Under the pieces are notes generated by a model. That model made no database searches and had not been told where the DNA came from. It worked only from the letters and a program-made list of their open reading frames with translations. 64,000 bases of DNA from Laterigemmans sp052161645. Lineage in GTDB: Bacteria > Planctomycetota > Planctomycetia > Pirellulales > Pirellulaceae. The stretch is taken from assembly GCA_052161645.1 (NCBI GenBank), contig CP197414.1; one strand, 5' to 3'. Positions 52,375 to 61,330 of this stretch are shown here, one piece after another. The translations under genes and the position numbers were made by a program. The number at the start of each line of letters is the position of its first letter. Positions within the stretch are counted from its first letter, which is position 1.

Positions 52375-52919
52375 AATCAAGTCATGCAGAACGACTAGCT
52401 AGCTTGATCTTGGATGATTGGCCATTGCCACAGGTTGTGAAGCGATGGATTGAAGCGCAGCCCGATGTTGCTAAGCAAATCGCCGTCAATCAAGCGCTCG
52501 AGAATCGTTTGCGGTTAACAGCTAATCTGCTTGATCAGCCCCCAGCTAGGGTTCCAGCCAAGGTTGAGCCTGTTCATGGACATGCGGCAAAAGTGAATCG
52601 GTTCAAGATTGCGCTGCTCACTGCTGCCGCTGCGTCGCTGGTCACTATCGGGTGGTATGTCGTGCGTCAGCGGGATACTTTGGCGGTGGTTCCGCGGGGG
52701 CAACAAGCGACAAAAGCGGTCGATCTACAGCCTTTAATTGCTTCGATCAATGCGGGGGAGCAAATCGCTGTTAACCTGTCTGCAGGTTTGGAAGACTTAG
52801 CATCGCAGTTTTTGGAAGCTAGTGAGAAGTTTACCAAGTCTCCATTTCGGTCGGAACGTAAGAAAAAGGCCGATCGCGTTGGAGATCAGGAAAAGCAGCC
52901 GGTAAATGAATTGGATTAG
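52371..52919 (+). CDS. Putative single-pass membrane anti-sigma factor
   Basis: A 182-aa protein. The N-terminal about 70 residues are helical (LASLILDDWPLPQVVKRWIE, then VAKQIAVNQALENRL), a plausible sigma-binding region. A single membrane helix follows (ALLTAAAASLVTIGWYVV, about residues 80-97) and an about 80-residue extracytoplasmic tail ends in charged residues. There is no zinc-finger motif. Its position, ATGA-overlapping the ECF gene, and its topology suggest an anti-sigma factor. This is a context-based call. REP-like repeats lie just downstream. Confidence 0.7.
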   Translation: MKSSHAERLASLILDDWPLPQVVKRWIEAQPDVAKQIAVNQALENRLRLTANLLDQPPARVPAKVEPVHGHAAKVNRFKIALLTAAAASLVTIGWYVVRQRDTLAVVPRGQQATKAVDLQPLIASINAGEQIAVNLSAGLEDLASQFLEASEKFTKSPFRSERKKKADRVGDQEKQPVNELD

Positions 52920-52969
52920 CCGGGGCCGATTAAGAGTTGGGCTTGCGGCGAATACTTTGAACGAACAAG

Positions 52970-53027
52970 CTTGTTTGTCCCAGCAGTTTGGGTGTGCTGC
53001 AAACGATTGGGGACAATCGTTTTACAA
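52970..53027. repeat. REP-like hairpin between convergent genes
   Basis: A degenerate direct unit (TTGTTTGTCCCAGCAGTTTG, about 52971-52990) is followed by an inverted copy of the 30-bp unit seen at 45.9-46.0 kb (GCAAACGATTGGGGACAATC at 52999-53018, continuing to TTACAA at 53027). It lies between the stops of two convergent genes, at 52919 and 53038, where a bidirectional terminator would be expected. Confidence 0.7.
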
Positions 53028-53037
53028 AAGCAATCCG

Positions 53038-54519
53038 CTATGTTGACGAAATGTGGGGTGTCAAACTTTGCAGGCCCGACGTGGGGGCGAGTGATGCGGT
53101 GACTACCTTGGAGTCGGCGGGGCGTTTGTACCCAAAAAAGCCTCGTCGCTGAATGACATCGGCGACTTCCTGGGGGACGTGCTCGCGCCAGCCCGGTTCC
53201 CCCGATTGGATCTGCTTTAAGACCTCGCGGGAGAAGGTTTGCAAGTGCTGTTCGTCGTAATCTTCAATTTGCTCGATGCAATGTTTATCGACTAAATGTT
53301 CATACAGTTTTCGAACTTCTTGGGCTATCGCCAGATTTTCAACTGTCGTGAGTTCACCGGTTGTCCGATCCAGCAACGGATAGATATACAGTTTCAAATC
53401 GTTTTTGAATAATCGCCCGAATGATTCTAAAATTCCACCATCGAGCGAGGTATAGTATTTTTCATCAAACAGGTCATGAAGGCTTCCCGCGCCCATCGTG
53501 ATCCCAATCTTTTTCTTGGTGTAGCGAGCCAGATAGGCTGCCAGCCGATAATATTCGAAATAGTCGGAAATCATCACCGTCATTCCGCAAGCTGCCAGCA
53601 CGTCCACTCTGGCGAGAAAGTCTCGCAGGTCGATGTCGCCGTTCGCTTGCAAATTGCGCATCGTTATTTCGGCCAGCGACACGATCTGGTCCGCTTCGAC
53701 ATCTGATTCTTCCTGGAATTTTTGATGAGCCGCTCGGAGCATATCGACGTTAACGTGTGTCAAGGGACGAAAGCTACCACGTTCTACCAGAATTGGTTTT
53801 TTATATAAGACTTCCGAAGGTTGTAGAACATCCCCGTTGGCCGAGAACATCGCCGCGCCAGTTAAGCCCAGTTGGACTAAGCGGAGGCTCATCACTCTGT
53901 TGTCTACATGTCGAAAGGCGATCCCTGAGAACTCGATCATATCGATTTCGATGCGGCGAGTGCTGAGGTTGTCGAGTAGCGATTCGACCAGTTGCTCCGG
54001 TTCGTGATTTAGAAAGAAGGCGCTGTACAGCAAATTGACGCCGACGATTCCGATTGCTTCTTGTTGCAGTGCGTTTTCGGTGTCGAGCATTCGCACGTGG
54101 ATGATGATTTCGCTGTCTTGATCCCGTGGGTGCGCCTGGAAACGAACGCCCATCCAGCCGTGGCAATCGTTGGTGCCGTGGAAGTTTCGAGCCGAGACGG
54201 TATCGGCGAAAGCGAAGAAAGCGGTCGTATCACCACGGCTTTCCCGCAATCTTTCGAGGTTCAGCCGGTGTTCGTGTTCCAGCATATCTTCCAAGCGTTG
54301 CCGACAGACGTATCGATCGCATTCCCCGTAAATCGCATCGCTGACTGCCATATCATAAGCAGACATGCTTTTCGCGATGGTTCCCGCCGCGCCGCCCACG
54401 CGAAAGAACCAGCGAACAACTTCCTGTCCAGCGCCAATTTCGGCGAACGAGCCGTAACGTCGAGGGTCCAGGTTAATAGCCAACGCTTTACGTTCGGTAT
54501 TTGGTCGATCGACAGCCAT
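53038..54519 (-). CDS. Conserved protein of unknown function (493 aa)
   Basis: A 493-aa soluble protein with no signal peptide or membrane segment. It is not assigned. Conserved-looking landmarks are LDPRRYGSFAEIGAGQEVVR, FFRVGGAAGTIAKSMSAYDM, FADTVSARNFHGTNDCHGWM, IGIVGVNLLYSAFFL, RNLQANGDIDLRDFLARVD and YFEYYRLAAYLARYTKKKI. The dense conservation-like pattern and full-length open frame argue that it is real and widespread, but I cannot name an activity. ATG 54519 is the first methionine and gives the MAVDRPNTERKALAIN start. It follows, in the same direction, the broken helicase locus, 230 bp away. Confidence 0.75.
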   Translation of the reverse strand: MAVDRPNTERKALAINLDPRRYGSFAEIGAGQEVVRWFFRVGGAAGTIAKSMSAYDMAVSDAIYGECDRYVCRQRLEDMLEHEHRLNLERLRESRGDTTAFFAFADTVSARNFHGTNDCHGWMGVRFQAHPRDQDSEIIIHVRMLDTENALQQEAIGIVGVNLLYSAFFLNHEPEQLVESLLDNLSTRRIEIDMIEFSGIAFRHVDNRVMSLRLVQLGLTGAAMFSANGDVLQPSEVLYKKPILVERGSFRPLTHVNVDMLRAAHQKFQEESDVEADQIVSLAEITMRNLQANGDIDLRDFLARVDVLAACGMTVMISDYFEYYRLAAYLARYTKKKIGITMGAGSLHDLFDEKYYTSLDGGILESFGRLFKNDLKLYIYPLLDRTTGELTTVENLAIAQEVRKLYEHLVDKHCIEQIEDYDEQHLQTFSREVLKQIQSGEPGWREHVPQEVADVIQRRGFFGYKRPADSKVVTASLAPTSGLQSLTPHISST

Positions 54520-54575
54520 GTTTGATTTTTAATTCGGTTTGCGAGTAAATTGCCACCGCATAGGTATTGCTTACG

Positions 54576-54748
54576 GCCATGGACCGTGTCGGACAGGTAA
54601 CTCGGGTTCGCAAAAATCGTTGGCAAAGATGACGTTACAGCCGATACGATCGTTAGGACTCAGATCGGGACCGGGCGTGAAGTTCAATTGAGCGACTAAA
54701 GCCTGGTCACCAGCGCGTGTTGGTGTTCCGGCAAGGACAGCCCACTAC
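54576..54748 (-). pseudogene. Orphan C-terminal coding fragment after the broken helicase
   Basis: An open stretch in a different frame begins right after the helicase stop: WAVLAGTPTRAGDQALVAQL continuing to a TAA after RHGPWP. It has no start of its own. TPTRAGDQALVA could be a remnant of SF1 motif VI (which usually contains TRA) displaced by a second frameshift, or the tail of an unrelated gene joined by deletion. I cannot decide. Confidence 0.4.
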
Positions 54749-54749
54749 A

Positions 54750-57380
54750 TCAACCGTTGACTCTGTCAGACGAGTTGACAAACCGGTCGACCGCTGGGAT
54801 CACTACAACTTCCGACTCATATCCCTTGAACGAGTTTGGCGTGGTCGCCACCAAGGTATTTTCCAGCCGCTGAAAAGACCGGTTCGTTTGCAAGGACAAC
54901 TCGACACCGATCGTTTCCAAGGCGGGCTCCACGACAGCTCGCAATTGCTGAGCAACTGAGGGGCCGTTATATAACAAGCATATATCGTGCGGCGAAATTT
55001 GTTCGTGTTGTATGTAATGAATTAAGTGTCGAGCGTTCGCCTTAAATTCGTCATCACGCTCAGGAAAAAGTCGCAGTGCCGGCTTAGGCCCGCTGACTTG
55101 GTTGTAGTTTACGTGTAACCAGGGTTGACCATTACGGGTGACAGGTTCGAGCAAATTGAGGCGTAGCAATTCCGCTTCGTCGTCCCTTTTGTCGCCGGCT
55201 AATCGATGCAGCACGTTGGCGGCCAATTCCAGAATTGGAGCCGTCGAGCGGAAGCTGTCCCGCAGGATTGTAGAACGCCCGCGCAGATCGAGGCCAAAAT
55301 CTGACCACTTGGGCGTTTTGCGGCCATAAATATTCTGCGCGTTGTCATAAAAGATATTGGCCGAACGACTATTTGTGTCTTGCGGGTCCGACTGTTTGAT
55401 TAGAGACATGAGCAGTTTGAGTGTGGATGGGCCCATATCTTGGGCTTCGTCTACAAAAAGAGAGTCGCAACGAGGTTGAATTGGCCTCTTTTCGTGGCGA
55501 CTGAGGAATTCAGCCGCCGCACGGTCATAGTCGAAATCGAATGTATCGATCGTCAACTCCATCGACGGAAGCAACTCTCTTAACACGTCTTTTATATGTA
55601 GTAGGTTTACTTTGTCCCAAGGGAATGGAGGGCTTTCGAAGAGCGAGTGGTCATGGAGGTTATCCCATGCCGATTCAATCGATTCGCGGAGCAGTTTGTC
55701 GAGCGAGCGATTAGCGTAGACGGCCCAGATTATTCCCTCCTCGTGTGGAGACCGCTTTCTTATCGTCCGCGCTAACCATTCAGCCAAGACCATCGATTTG
55801 CCGCTCCCGGCTACTCCGCGTACCAAACGGGGTTTGCCATCGAGGGTGAGGTTGACCAGTCGTTGTTGATCGCGGGATAGTAGGGGTGGCAACTTTTGTC
55901 GAGCTTTGATTCGTGCTTCGAACGAGGTGGTCGTGGAAGCTTCGGACGCATAATTCGGTTTGTTTTCAGCGGTGTTCGCGAGCGGAATTTTCAAAGCGCT
56001 GCGGTCGCTGTTTGAGGTTAAGGTCCATGATAGCTGTGAGCCTTCCCCGGTCAGCGTGCTTGGCTGCAAATTACTAACTAGCGGCCGCAAGAATGGTTCG
56101 TCCATCTCCGCGCGGCTGGCCAGCAGAATGATTCCTTGGCGGGCTCGGCTCAGGCCGACATTAATCAGACGTTTCCATTCTTCGTAGGGCCAACCGCAGC
56201 TGCCGGCATTGACCGTGTCGAAGATGACAATGTCCGCCTCGGAGCCTTGTTGGGCATGGACGGTTGACGATTGCCAGGAGGTGAATCCCCACTTGGATAA
56301 GCACTCCGCGATCGCGCGTGTTTGAGCCGTAAATGGGGAGAGAAATAACCCGCGGGCGGAGTGCAATTGGTCGATCCGCATTACGCGTTCCAATAAGTCT
56401 GGCGTGATCGGCCGGATCCAGCTGCGGTTATTGGGTCCGCGACAAGCGCGAATCGCGGCGAGATCTTGGGTAACTGCGTCCAAGACAAACCAAATAGTGC
56501 GGGAATAGGTGGTTAGAAAAGCCGGGCAGGGTGTCGATCTGGATCGTACTGCGTCAGCCGTTATTAGACGGCCGTCATATTGATAGTCGGAGACGACTTT
56601 GCAGACGTCTTGGTGCATCCGCCGCTGCTCGTTCAACTGATGCACGGCTGTGGATTTGTGCTCGAACTCTTGCAGATGGCTCAATCCGCTACTGGCCAAC
56701 CAGTTTTCCTGTCGCGTGGGCAGGAGCCTGGCAATGCGACTGATTGGAGCTAGTTGCTTTGAGTCGCCGACCAAAACAATACGACTTGCTGCCAAATAGG
56801 AGAGGGCGGCGACGGCGGCTCGTGAAATCAATCCTGCTTCGTCAATAAAGACGGTAGTGAAAGGGGCTCGATTTGCACGGAGAAACTTGGCTAGCTGCTG
56901 ATTGCGCAATAGATTTAGCGCCTTGTATGCCGTTGTTACCACGACGCGCATGTCGCGATCAAGAAACGATTTTTGGGCGGAGCCCTGAACGGATTGGCGG
57001 ACATCGGATAGCTGTCTGCGAAGAAAGGCTTTTTCTAGACTGTCATTCGATCGATCCAATTCCTTGGACAAGGCCTCATTGCGTTGCAGCGGTGGCAAAT
57101 CAGCGCCACCCAACATATCCATTAACTCGAGGCGGTTGAATGGTTCAATATTCGTGCCGCGACCGAGCCTGACGAGCTTTCCCGTAGGTAGTTCCCGAGT
57201 GGATCTATCGAGGGCGGCGGAGCCAATCGAAATGGCGACTGCATCGGTCGCCTGGTTTGTTGTCGAGACAACGAGGATACGTTCATGGGGGTCCTCCAAG
57301 ATTGCGGCAACCTGTTGTCCCGTGGTCCAGGTTTTTCCCGTGCCAGGTGGCCCCAGAGGATCGACCAACTGTGACGCCAC
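54750..57380 (-). pseudogene. Tandem SF1 (Upf1-like plus UvrD-like) helicase, main part of a frameshifted gene
   Basis: This 876-codon frame holds two superfamily 1 helicase motors. The first, of the AAA_11/AAA_12 (Upf1-like) type, has Walker A GPPGTGKTWTTG, motif II region TVFIDEAGLISR, QLAPISRIARLL and the C-terminal GLSRARQGIILLAS. A charged linker leads to a second motor of UvrD type, with LLSRDQQRLVNLTLDG, Walker A GVAGSGKSMVLAEW and motif II LFVDEAQDMGPS, and motif V-like NSFKGYESEVVVIP. The frame ends at VNSSDRVNG, before a recognisable motif VI, so motor 2 looks truncated. The GTG at 57380 is only the first start in this frame; the real N-terminus lies in another frame (57351-57964). 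Placed directly downstream of tex. Confidence 0.8.
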
Positions 57381-57964
57381 CAGGGTCGCAGTGATTCTAG
57401 GCCGACATCTGCGGAGCGAGTTACGAGTGGATGAACGTGGCCGGCAGCGGCGGCCAAGCGGTCGGGCAGGTCGCTGCGCAGGTGCACAAGCGATGGGCTG
57501 TTGAAGATATGGTTCAGTGCAGCGAGGAATTCAAATGGACGGACATAGAATGGTTCACAGCCTGGGACACCCAGATTAAGGTCGACGGAAATGTATAACC
57601 ATCCGTTGATTGGATCAGCTTCAAGGACCTCGCCCTGCCAGCGAACTTCGTGTTCGAACAGGTCCTCCTCGCTAGCGTGTTGATGACGATCATTATCCGT
57701 TGAGTTTGGCACGAGGGGGCAGAATGCCACTGCCCCTTCCCAGGTCCAATCGAAGTCCACACCTGGGTCGATTTGGAGCAAATAAATTGCGCCTCGGTCG
57801 CGTTCTGAGACCAAGCTGACATGATGACATTGGAGCCGTTTCCAACGCGAGCTGTCTCGCAACTCCTGTCGTACCGCGCGGGCCGCTTCGCTTGCCAATT
57901 CAGCTGGCGCAGGGGGAAGATTTAGTTGGTTGGGAAAACTGGCCAATTCAGTGGCATCATCCAT
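57351..57964 (-). pseudogene. N-terminal part of the frameshifted double helicase
   Basis: The frame from ATG 57964 (MDDATELASFPNQLNLPPAP) encodes about 204 residues of N-terminal domain: SRWKRLQCHHVSLVSERDRG, then GAIYLLQIDPGVDFDWTWEG and GWLYISVDLNLGVPGCEPFY, and ends SWSILWG. In the other frame the next codons give PPGTGKTWTTG, so joining them yields LWGPPGTGKT, the normal entry to a Walker A loop. The break lies in a run of four C (57351-57354, plus strand). Restoring one base gives one 1071-aa gene. The run is the kind of site where a sequencing or replication slip occurs, so the break may be an error. The unshifted frame continues to 57122, and a further start at 58009 lies 4 bp after the tex stop. 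Confidence 0.75.
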
Positions 57965-58013
57965 GTTGGGTCCTGATCGCCTAAAGGCTAAACACCAGCG
58001 CTCATCCATACCC

Positions 58014-60182
58014 TTAAATCTTTTTTAAAGCAATTCGCTTTCGTGGTAAATCAACTTCTAACACTTTCACCTTAACAATATCTCCCACCGCTACGACTTC
58101 ATTCGGATCCTTGACAAACGTATCCGATAACTGAGAGATGTGAATCAAGCCGTCTTGGTGCACTCCCATATCGGCGAAAGCACCAAAGTGTGTGACATTC
58201 GTAATCACACCCGTTAAAATGAGACCCACTTTGAGATCTTCGATGGTATTTATGTTGTCATCAAAACTAGCCACTCGAAACTGATCGCGCGGATCACGTC
58301 CCGGTTTGGCGAGTTCAGCGATGATATCAGCGATGGTGGGAAGTCCAAATTTGGAGGTGACAAAGTCAGCCGGATTTAGTTTTTGGCTCAGCGTCGCATT
58401 GCCCACTAGTGCTTCCACGCTGGTCCCTAAGGCGGCGCTCATCTGACTGACCAGCGGATAACTTTCCGGATGCACGGCGGAATTGTCGAGCGGTTCATCG
58501 CCATCGCGAATGCGTAGAAAACCGGCCGCCTGCTCGAACGCCTTTTTGCCCAGTTTGGGTACGTCCAATAACTCACGGCGGTTGCGAAAACGGCCATGTT
58601 GGTCACGATACGCGACAATGTTCTCGGCCAACTTTGGGCCAATGCCGGCGACGTGGGCCAGCAGCGGTCCGCTGGCCATGTTTAACTCCACTCCCACGTT
58701 GTTGACACACGATTCCACGACGCGATCAAGGCATTTTCGCAGCAGCGGCTGATTGACATCGTGCTGATATTGGCCGACACCAATTGATTTGGGGTCCGTT
58801 TTAACCAATTCTGATAGCGGATCTTGCAACCGCCGGGCAATGCTGATCGCTCCCCGCACCGTGATATCAAGATCGGGAAACTCCTTGGCAGCCAACTCGC
58901 TGGCCGAGTAGATCGAAGCCCCCGATTCGCTCACCATCACTTTGGTGATTTTTAAATCGTTGTCCTTTAACAACTGGCCCACAAAGGCGTCTGTTTCGCG
59001 TGAGGCGGTCCCATTGCCGATCGCAATCAATTCGACTTGATATCGTTTGATTAAATCTAACAATATCTTTGATGCGCCCTCATGATCGCTGCGGGGTGGC
59101 GTGGGATAAATGGTGGCGTTGTTGAGAAATTTGCCCGTGCCGTCGACGACTGCTACTTTGCAGCCCGTGCGAAATCCCGGATCAATGCCGATGGTCACAC
59201 GAGGTCCAGCTGGGGGCGCCATTAGCAGTTCGTGAAGGTTTTTGCCAAAGACCTTGATGGCCTCTTCATCAGCCCGTTCTTTCAGTGTTTGGAAGACGGT
59301 GGATTGGATGGTGGGTAATAGAAGACGTTGGTAACAATCTTCAATAGTGTTGCCCAGTTCGGTGTAAAACTCAAAGCGTTGATTTCTCAGCAATTTGCGA
59401 CGGAGATCATTAATAACGCGCTGGTCATCAAGCTGCAGGGAAATTTTCAGGACTCCTTCCGCTTCACCTCGGAACATAGCCAACAGACGATGGGATGGCG
59501 CTCGGGCGATTGACTCGTGATGGTCGAAATAGAGTTGAAATTTGCTGTCGTCGCTCTTTTTTCCGCGTTTAACTTTGGAGCCAACTTGGCCAAATCGATG
59601 TGCTTGTTCGGTTAGTGCTTGGCGGGTATTGAGATCATCGGCCCAGACTTCGGCAACGATGTCGAGTGCCCCCTGTAAGGCGGCATCCGGGTCGGGAACA
59701 CCTCGCTCGGCGGAGACGAATTTGGTCAGCAGTTCATGTTTAGGGCAAGTCAGATTGAGTTGTTTTTGCAAGACTTCGGCCAGTGGACCAAGACCCGCTT
59801 CGCGGGCCACCGAGGCGCGGGTTTTGCGTTTTGGTTTGAAGGGCAGGTAGATCGCTTCCAGTGACTGCAAGTCGGTAGTGCTCTCAATGCTCGCCCGCAA
59901 CGCGTCAGAGAGTTTTTCTTGTTCCGCGATCGATTTTAAGACGGTGGCTTTGCGGGCTGCCAACGCTTGTGCTTTCTCTAGCCCGTCTTCCACCCCCCGC
60001 AAGGCGATTTCGTCGAGTCCCTGGGTGGCTTCCTTGCGATATCGGGCGATAAACGGAATGGTATTGCCCGCTTGCAGCAGTTCGATTGCCGCTTTGGCTT
60101 GGGAGTCGGAAATCTGCAACTGCTTGGCGAGGGTCGCAATGGTGGCGTCCAGGTCAAACAAATCGGTAGCTGCAAATGTCAT
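58014..60182 (-). CDS. tex: Transcription accessory protein Tex (S1 RNA-binding)
   Basis: A 722-aa nucleic-acid-binding protein of the Tex/YhgF family. The N-terminal helical region has GNTIPFIARYRKEATQGLDE; the YqgF-like nuclease fold shows VTIGIDPGFRTGCKVAVVDG; the helix-hairpin-helix region has HVAGIGPKLAENIVAYRDQ; and an S1 domain closes the protein (GVITNVTHFGAFADMGV, then LIHISQLSDTFVKDP). The end, just after the S1 domain, is short compared with some Tex proteins. ATG 60182 precedes the family N-terminus. Downstream on the same strand is the double helicase locus, starting 4 bp or 49 bp after the stop, so they could be co-transcribed. Confidence 0.95.
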   Translation of the reverse strand: MTFAATDLFDLDATIATLAKQLQISDSQAKAAIELLQAGNTIPFIARYRKEATQGLDEIALRGVEDGLEKAQALAARKATVLKSIAEQEKLSDALRASIESTTDLQSLEAIYLPFKPKRKTRASVAREAGLGPLAEVLQKQLNLTCPKHELLTKFVSAERGVPDPDAALQGALDIVAEVWADDLNTRQALTEQAHRFGQVGSKVKRGKKSDDSKFQLYFDHHESIARAPSHRLLAMFRGEAEGVLKISLQLDDQRVINDLRRKLLRNQRFEFYTELGNTIEDCYQRLLLPTIQSTVFQTLKERADEEAIKVFGKNLHELLMAPPAGPRVTIGIDPGFRTGCKVAVVDGTGKFLNNATIYPTPPRSDHEGASKILLDLIKRYQVELIAIGNGTASRETDAFVGQLLKDNDLKITKVMVSESGASIYSASELAAKEFPDLDITVRGAISIARRLQDPLSELVKTDPKSIGVGQYQHDVNQPLLRKCLDRVVESCVNNVGVELNMASGPLLAHVAGIGPKLAENIVAYRDQHGRFRNRRELLDVPKLGKKAFEQAAGFLRIRDGDEPLDNSAVHPESYPLVSQMSAALGTSVEALVGNATLSQKLNPADFVTSKFGLPTIADIIAELAKPGRDPRDQFRVASFDDNINTIEDLKVGLILTGVITNVTHFGAFADMGVHQDGLIHISQLSDTFVKDPNEVVAVGDIVKVKVLEVDLPRKRIALKKI

Positions 60183-60373
60183 GATGGCTCAAGGAAATTG
60201 GGCGAGTAGCGGAAAGGTCGAATTGAGGCTGTTCTAGTTTATCGTCCGCAGCAAACTTTGAGTGCTGGTCGGTTGATTGATTGCCAGTTTTTCGGGGGAC
60301 CTCGTGTTGGCGGCTCTGAGCAATTATCCTGGACAGGGTCCATTTTCACGCTTCCCACGAATATGCTGGTCTC

Positions 60374-61330
60374 ATGTCGATATTTCGAACGGTATTTTGC
60401 GCTGTCTGGCTCGTAACCACATTGTCGGTGACGCACACCAGTTTGGCTGGTCATTCGATTTTATTGCAGGGCAACGGGCGTCTAGTCGTGCTGGCTGAAG
60501 ATGGCTCAATCAGTTGGGAGCGCCCCTGGGGAGGAATTCATGATTGTCACGAGTTGCCCAACGGTAACTTTTTAGTGCTCGAGGGACCCGCCGGGGTAGT
60601 CGAGATTGATCGTCAGAGTAAAGAAGTTGTCTGGCGGTATGATGCCCGGCAAGCCAACGGGAATGCCGGCAAGAACGTGGAGGTACACGCTTGCCAACCG
60701 CTGGATGACGGGAACGTGATGATTGTCGAGACCACCACTCGGCGAATTATCGAAGTTAACCGCGCGGGCGAAATTCTCAAAACCGTACCATTGAAAGTTG
60801 ACAATCCGCATCCACACACTGACACTCGTTTGGTGCGAAAACTTAGCACTGGGAACTACTTGGCATGTCACGAGGGAGATGGCGCGATTCGCGAGTATGA
60901 TGGACAATCGGGTCAAGTTGTGTGGGAATTTGAAGTACCCATGTTTGGAAAGGTAGCTGCCGGCGGACACGGCCCAGGGGCGTTTGGCAACAAGGCGTTC
61001 GCCGCGCTGCGGTTGCCGAGTGGGAACACGTTGATCTCCACCGGTAATGGGCACAGCGTGTTGGAAGTGACTCCTCAAAAAGAAATTGTTTGGCAATTGA
61101 CCCAACATGAACTGCCCGGGATTACGCTTGCCTGGGTGACGACTTTGGAAGTGCTGCCCAGCGGCAACTATATGATTGGAAACTGTCACGCCGGTCCTGA
61201 CCAACCCTTATTGATCGAAATTGATCCCAAAACTAAACAGGTTGTCTGGCAGCTTGATCGGTTTGCCGATTTTGGAAACTCGGTATCTAATTCAAAGGTG
61301 TTAGGTTTGAGCCAACCGTCGATTCGTTAA
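60374..61330 (+). CDS. Exported beta-propeller protein (PQQ-like repeats)
   Basis: A 318-aa exported protein. The signal peptide is VFCAVWLVTTLSVTHTSLAG. The rest repeats blades of about 45-50 residues with the pattern x-E-x-x-(R/K)-x-x-x-x-V-W: VEIDRQSKEVVWRYDARQ, VDGGI-like IREYDGQSGQVVWEFEV, LEVTPQKEIVWQLTQHE and IEIDPKTKQVVWQLD, each preceded by LPNGNFLV-type or PSGNTLIS-type strands. This is a PQQ-like/arylsulfotransferase-like propeller probably used for binding. The stop overlaps that of the convergent hrpA gene by 4 bp. Confidence 0.82.
   Translation: MSIFRTVFCAVWLVTTLSVTHTSLAGHSILLQGNGRLVVLAEDGSISWERPWGGIHDCHELPNGNFLVLEGPAGVVEIDRQSKEVVWRYDARQANGNAGKNVEVHACQPLDDGNVMIVETTTRRIIEVNRAGEILKTVPLKVDNPHPHTDTRLVRKLSTGNYLACHEGDGAIREYDGQSGQVVWEFEVPMFGKVAAGGHGPGAFGNKAFAALRLPSGNTLISTGNGHSVLEVTPQKEIVWQLTQHELPGITLAWVTTLEVLPSGNYMIGNCHAGPDQPLLIEIDPKTKQVVWQLDRFADFGNSVSNSKVLGLSQPSIR

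Noticed and set aside
58009..58009. Upstream start at 58009 for the helicase N-terminus
   Set aside because: It is possible, being 4 bp after the tex stop, but the ATG at 57964 gives a cleaner N-terminus; the difference of 15 residues does not alter the frameshift conclusion.
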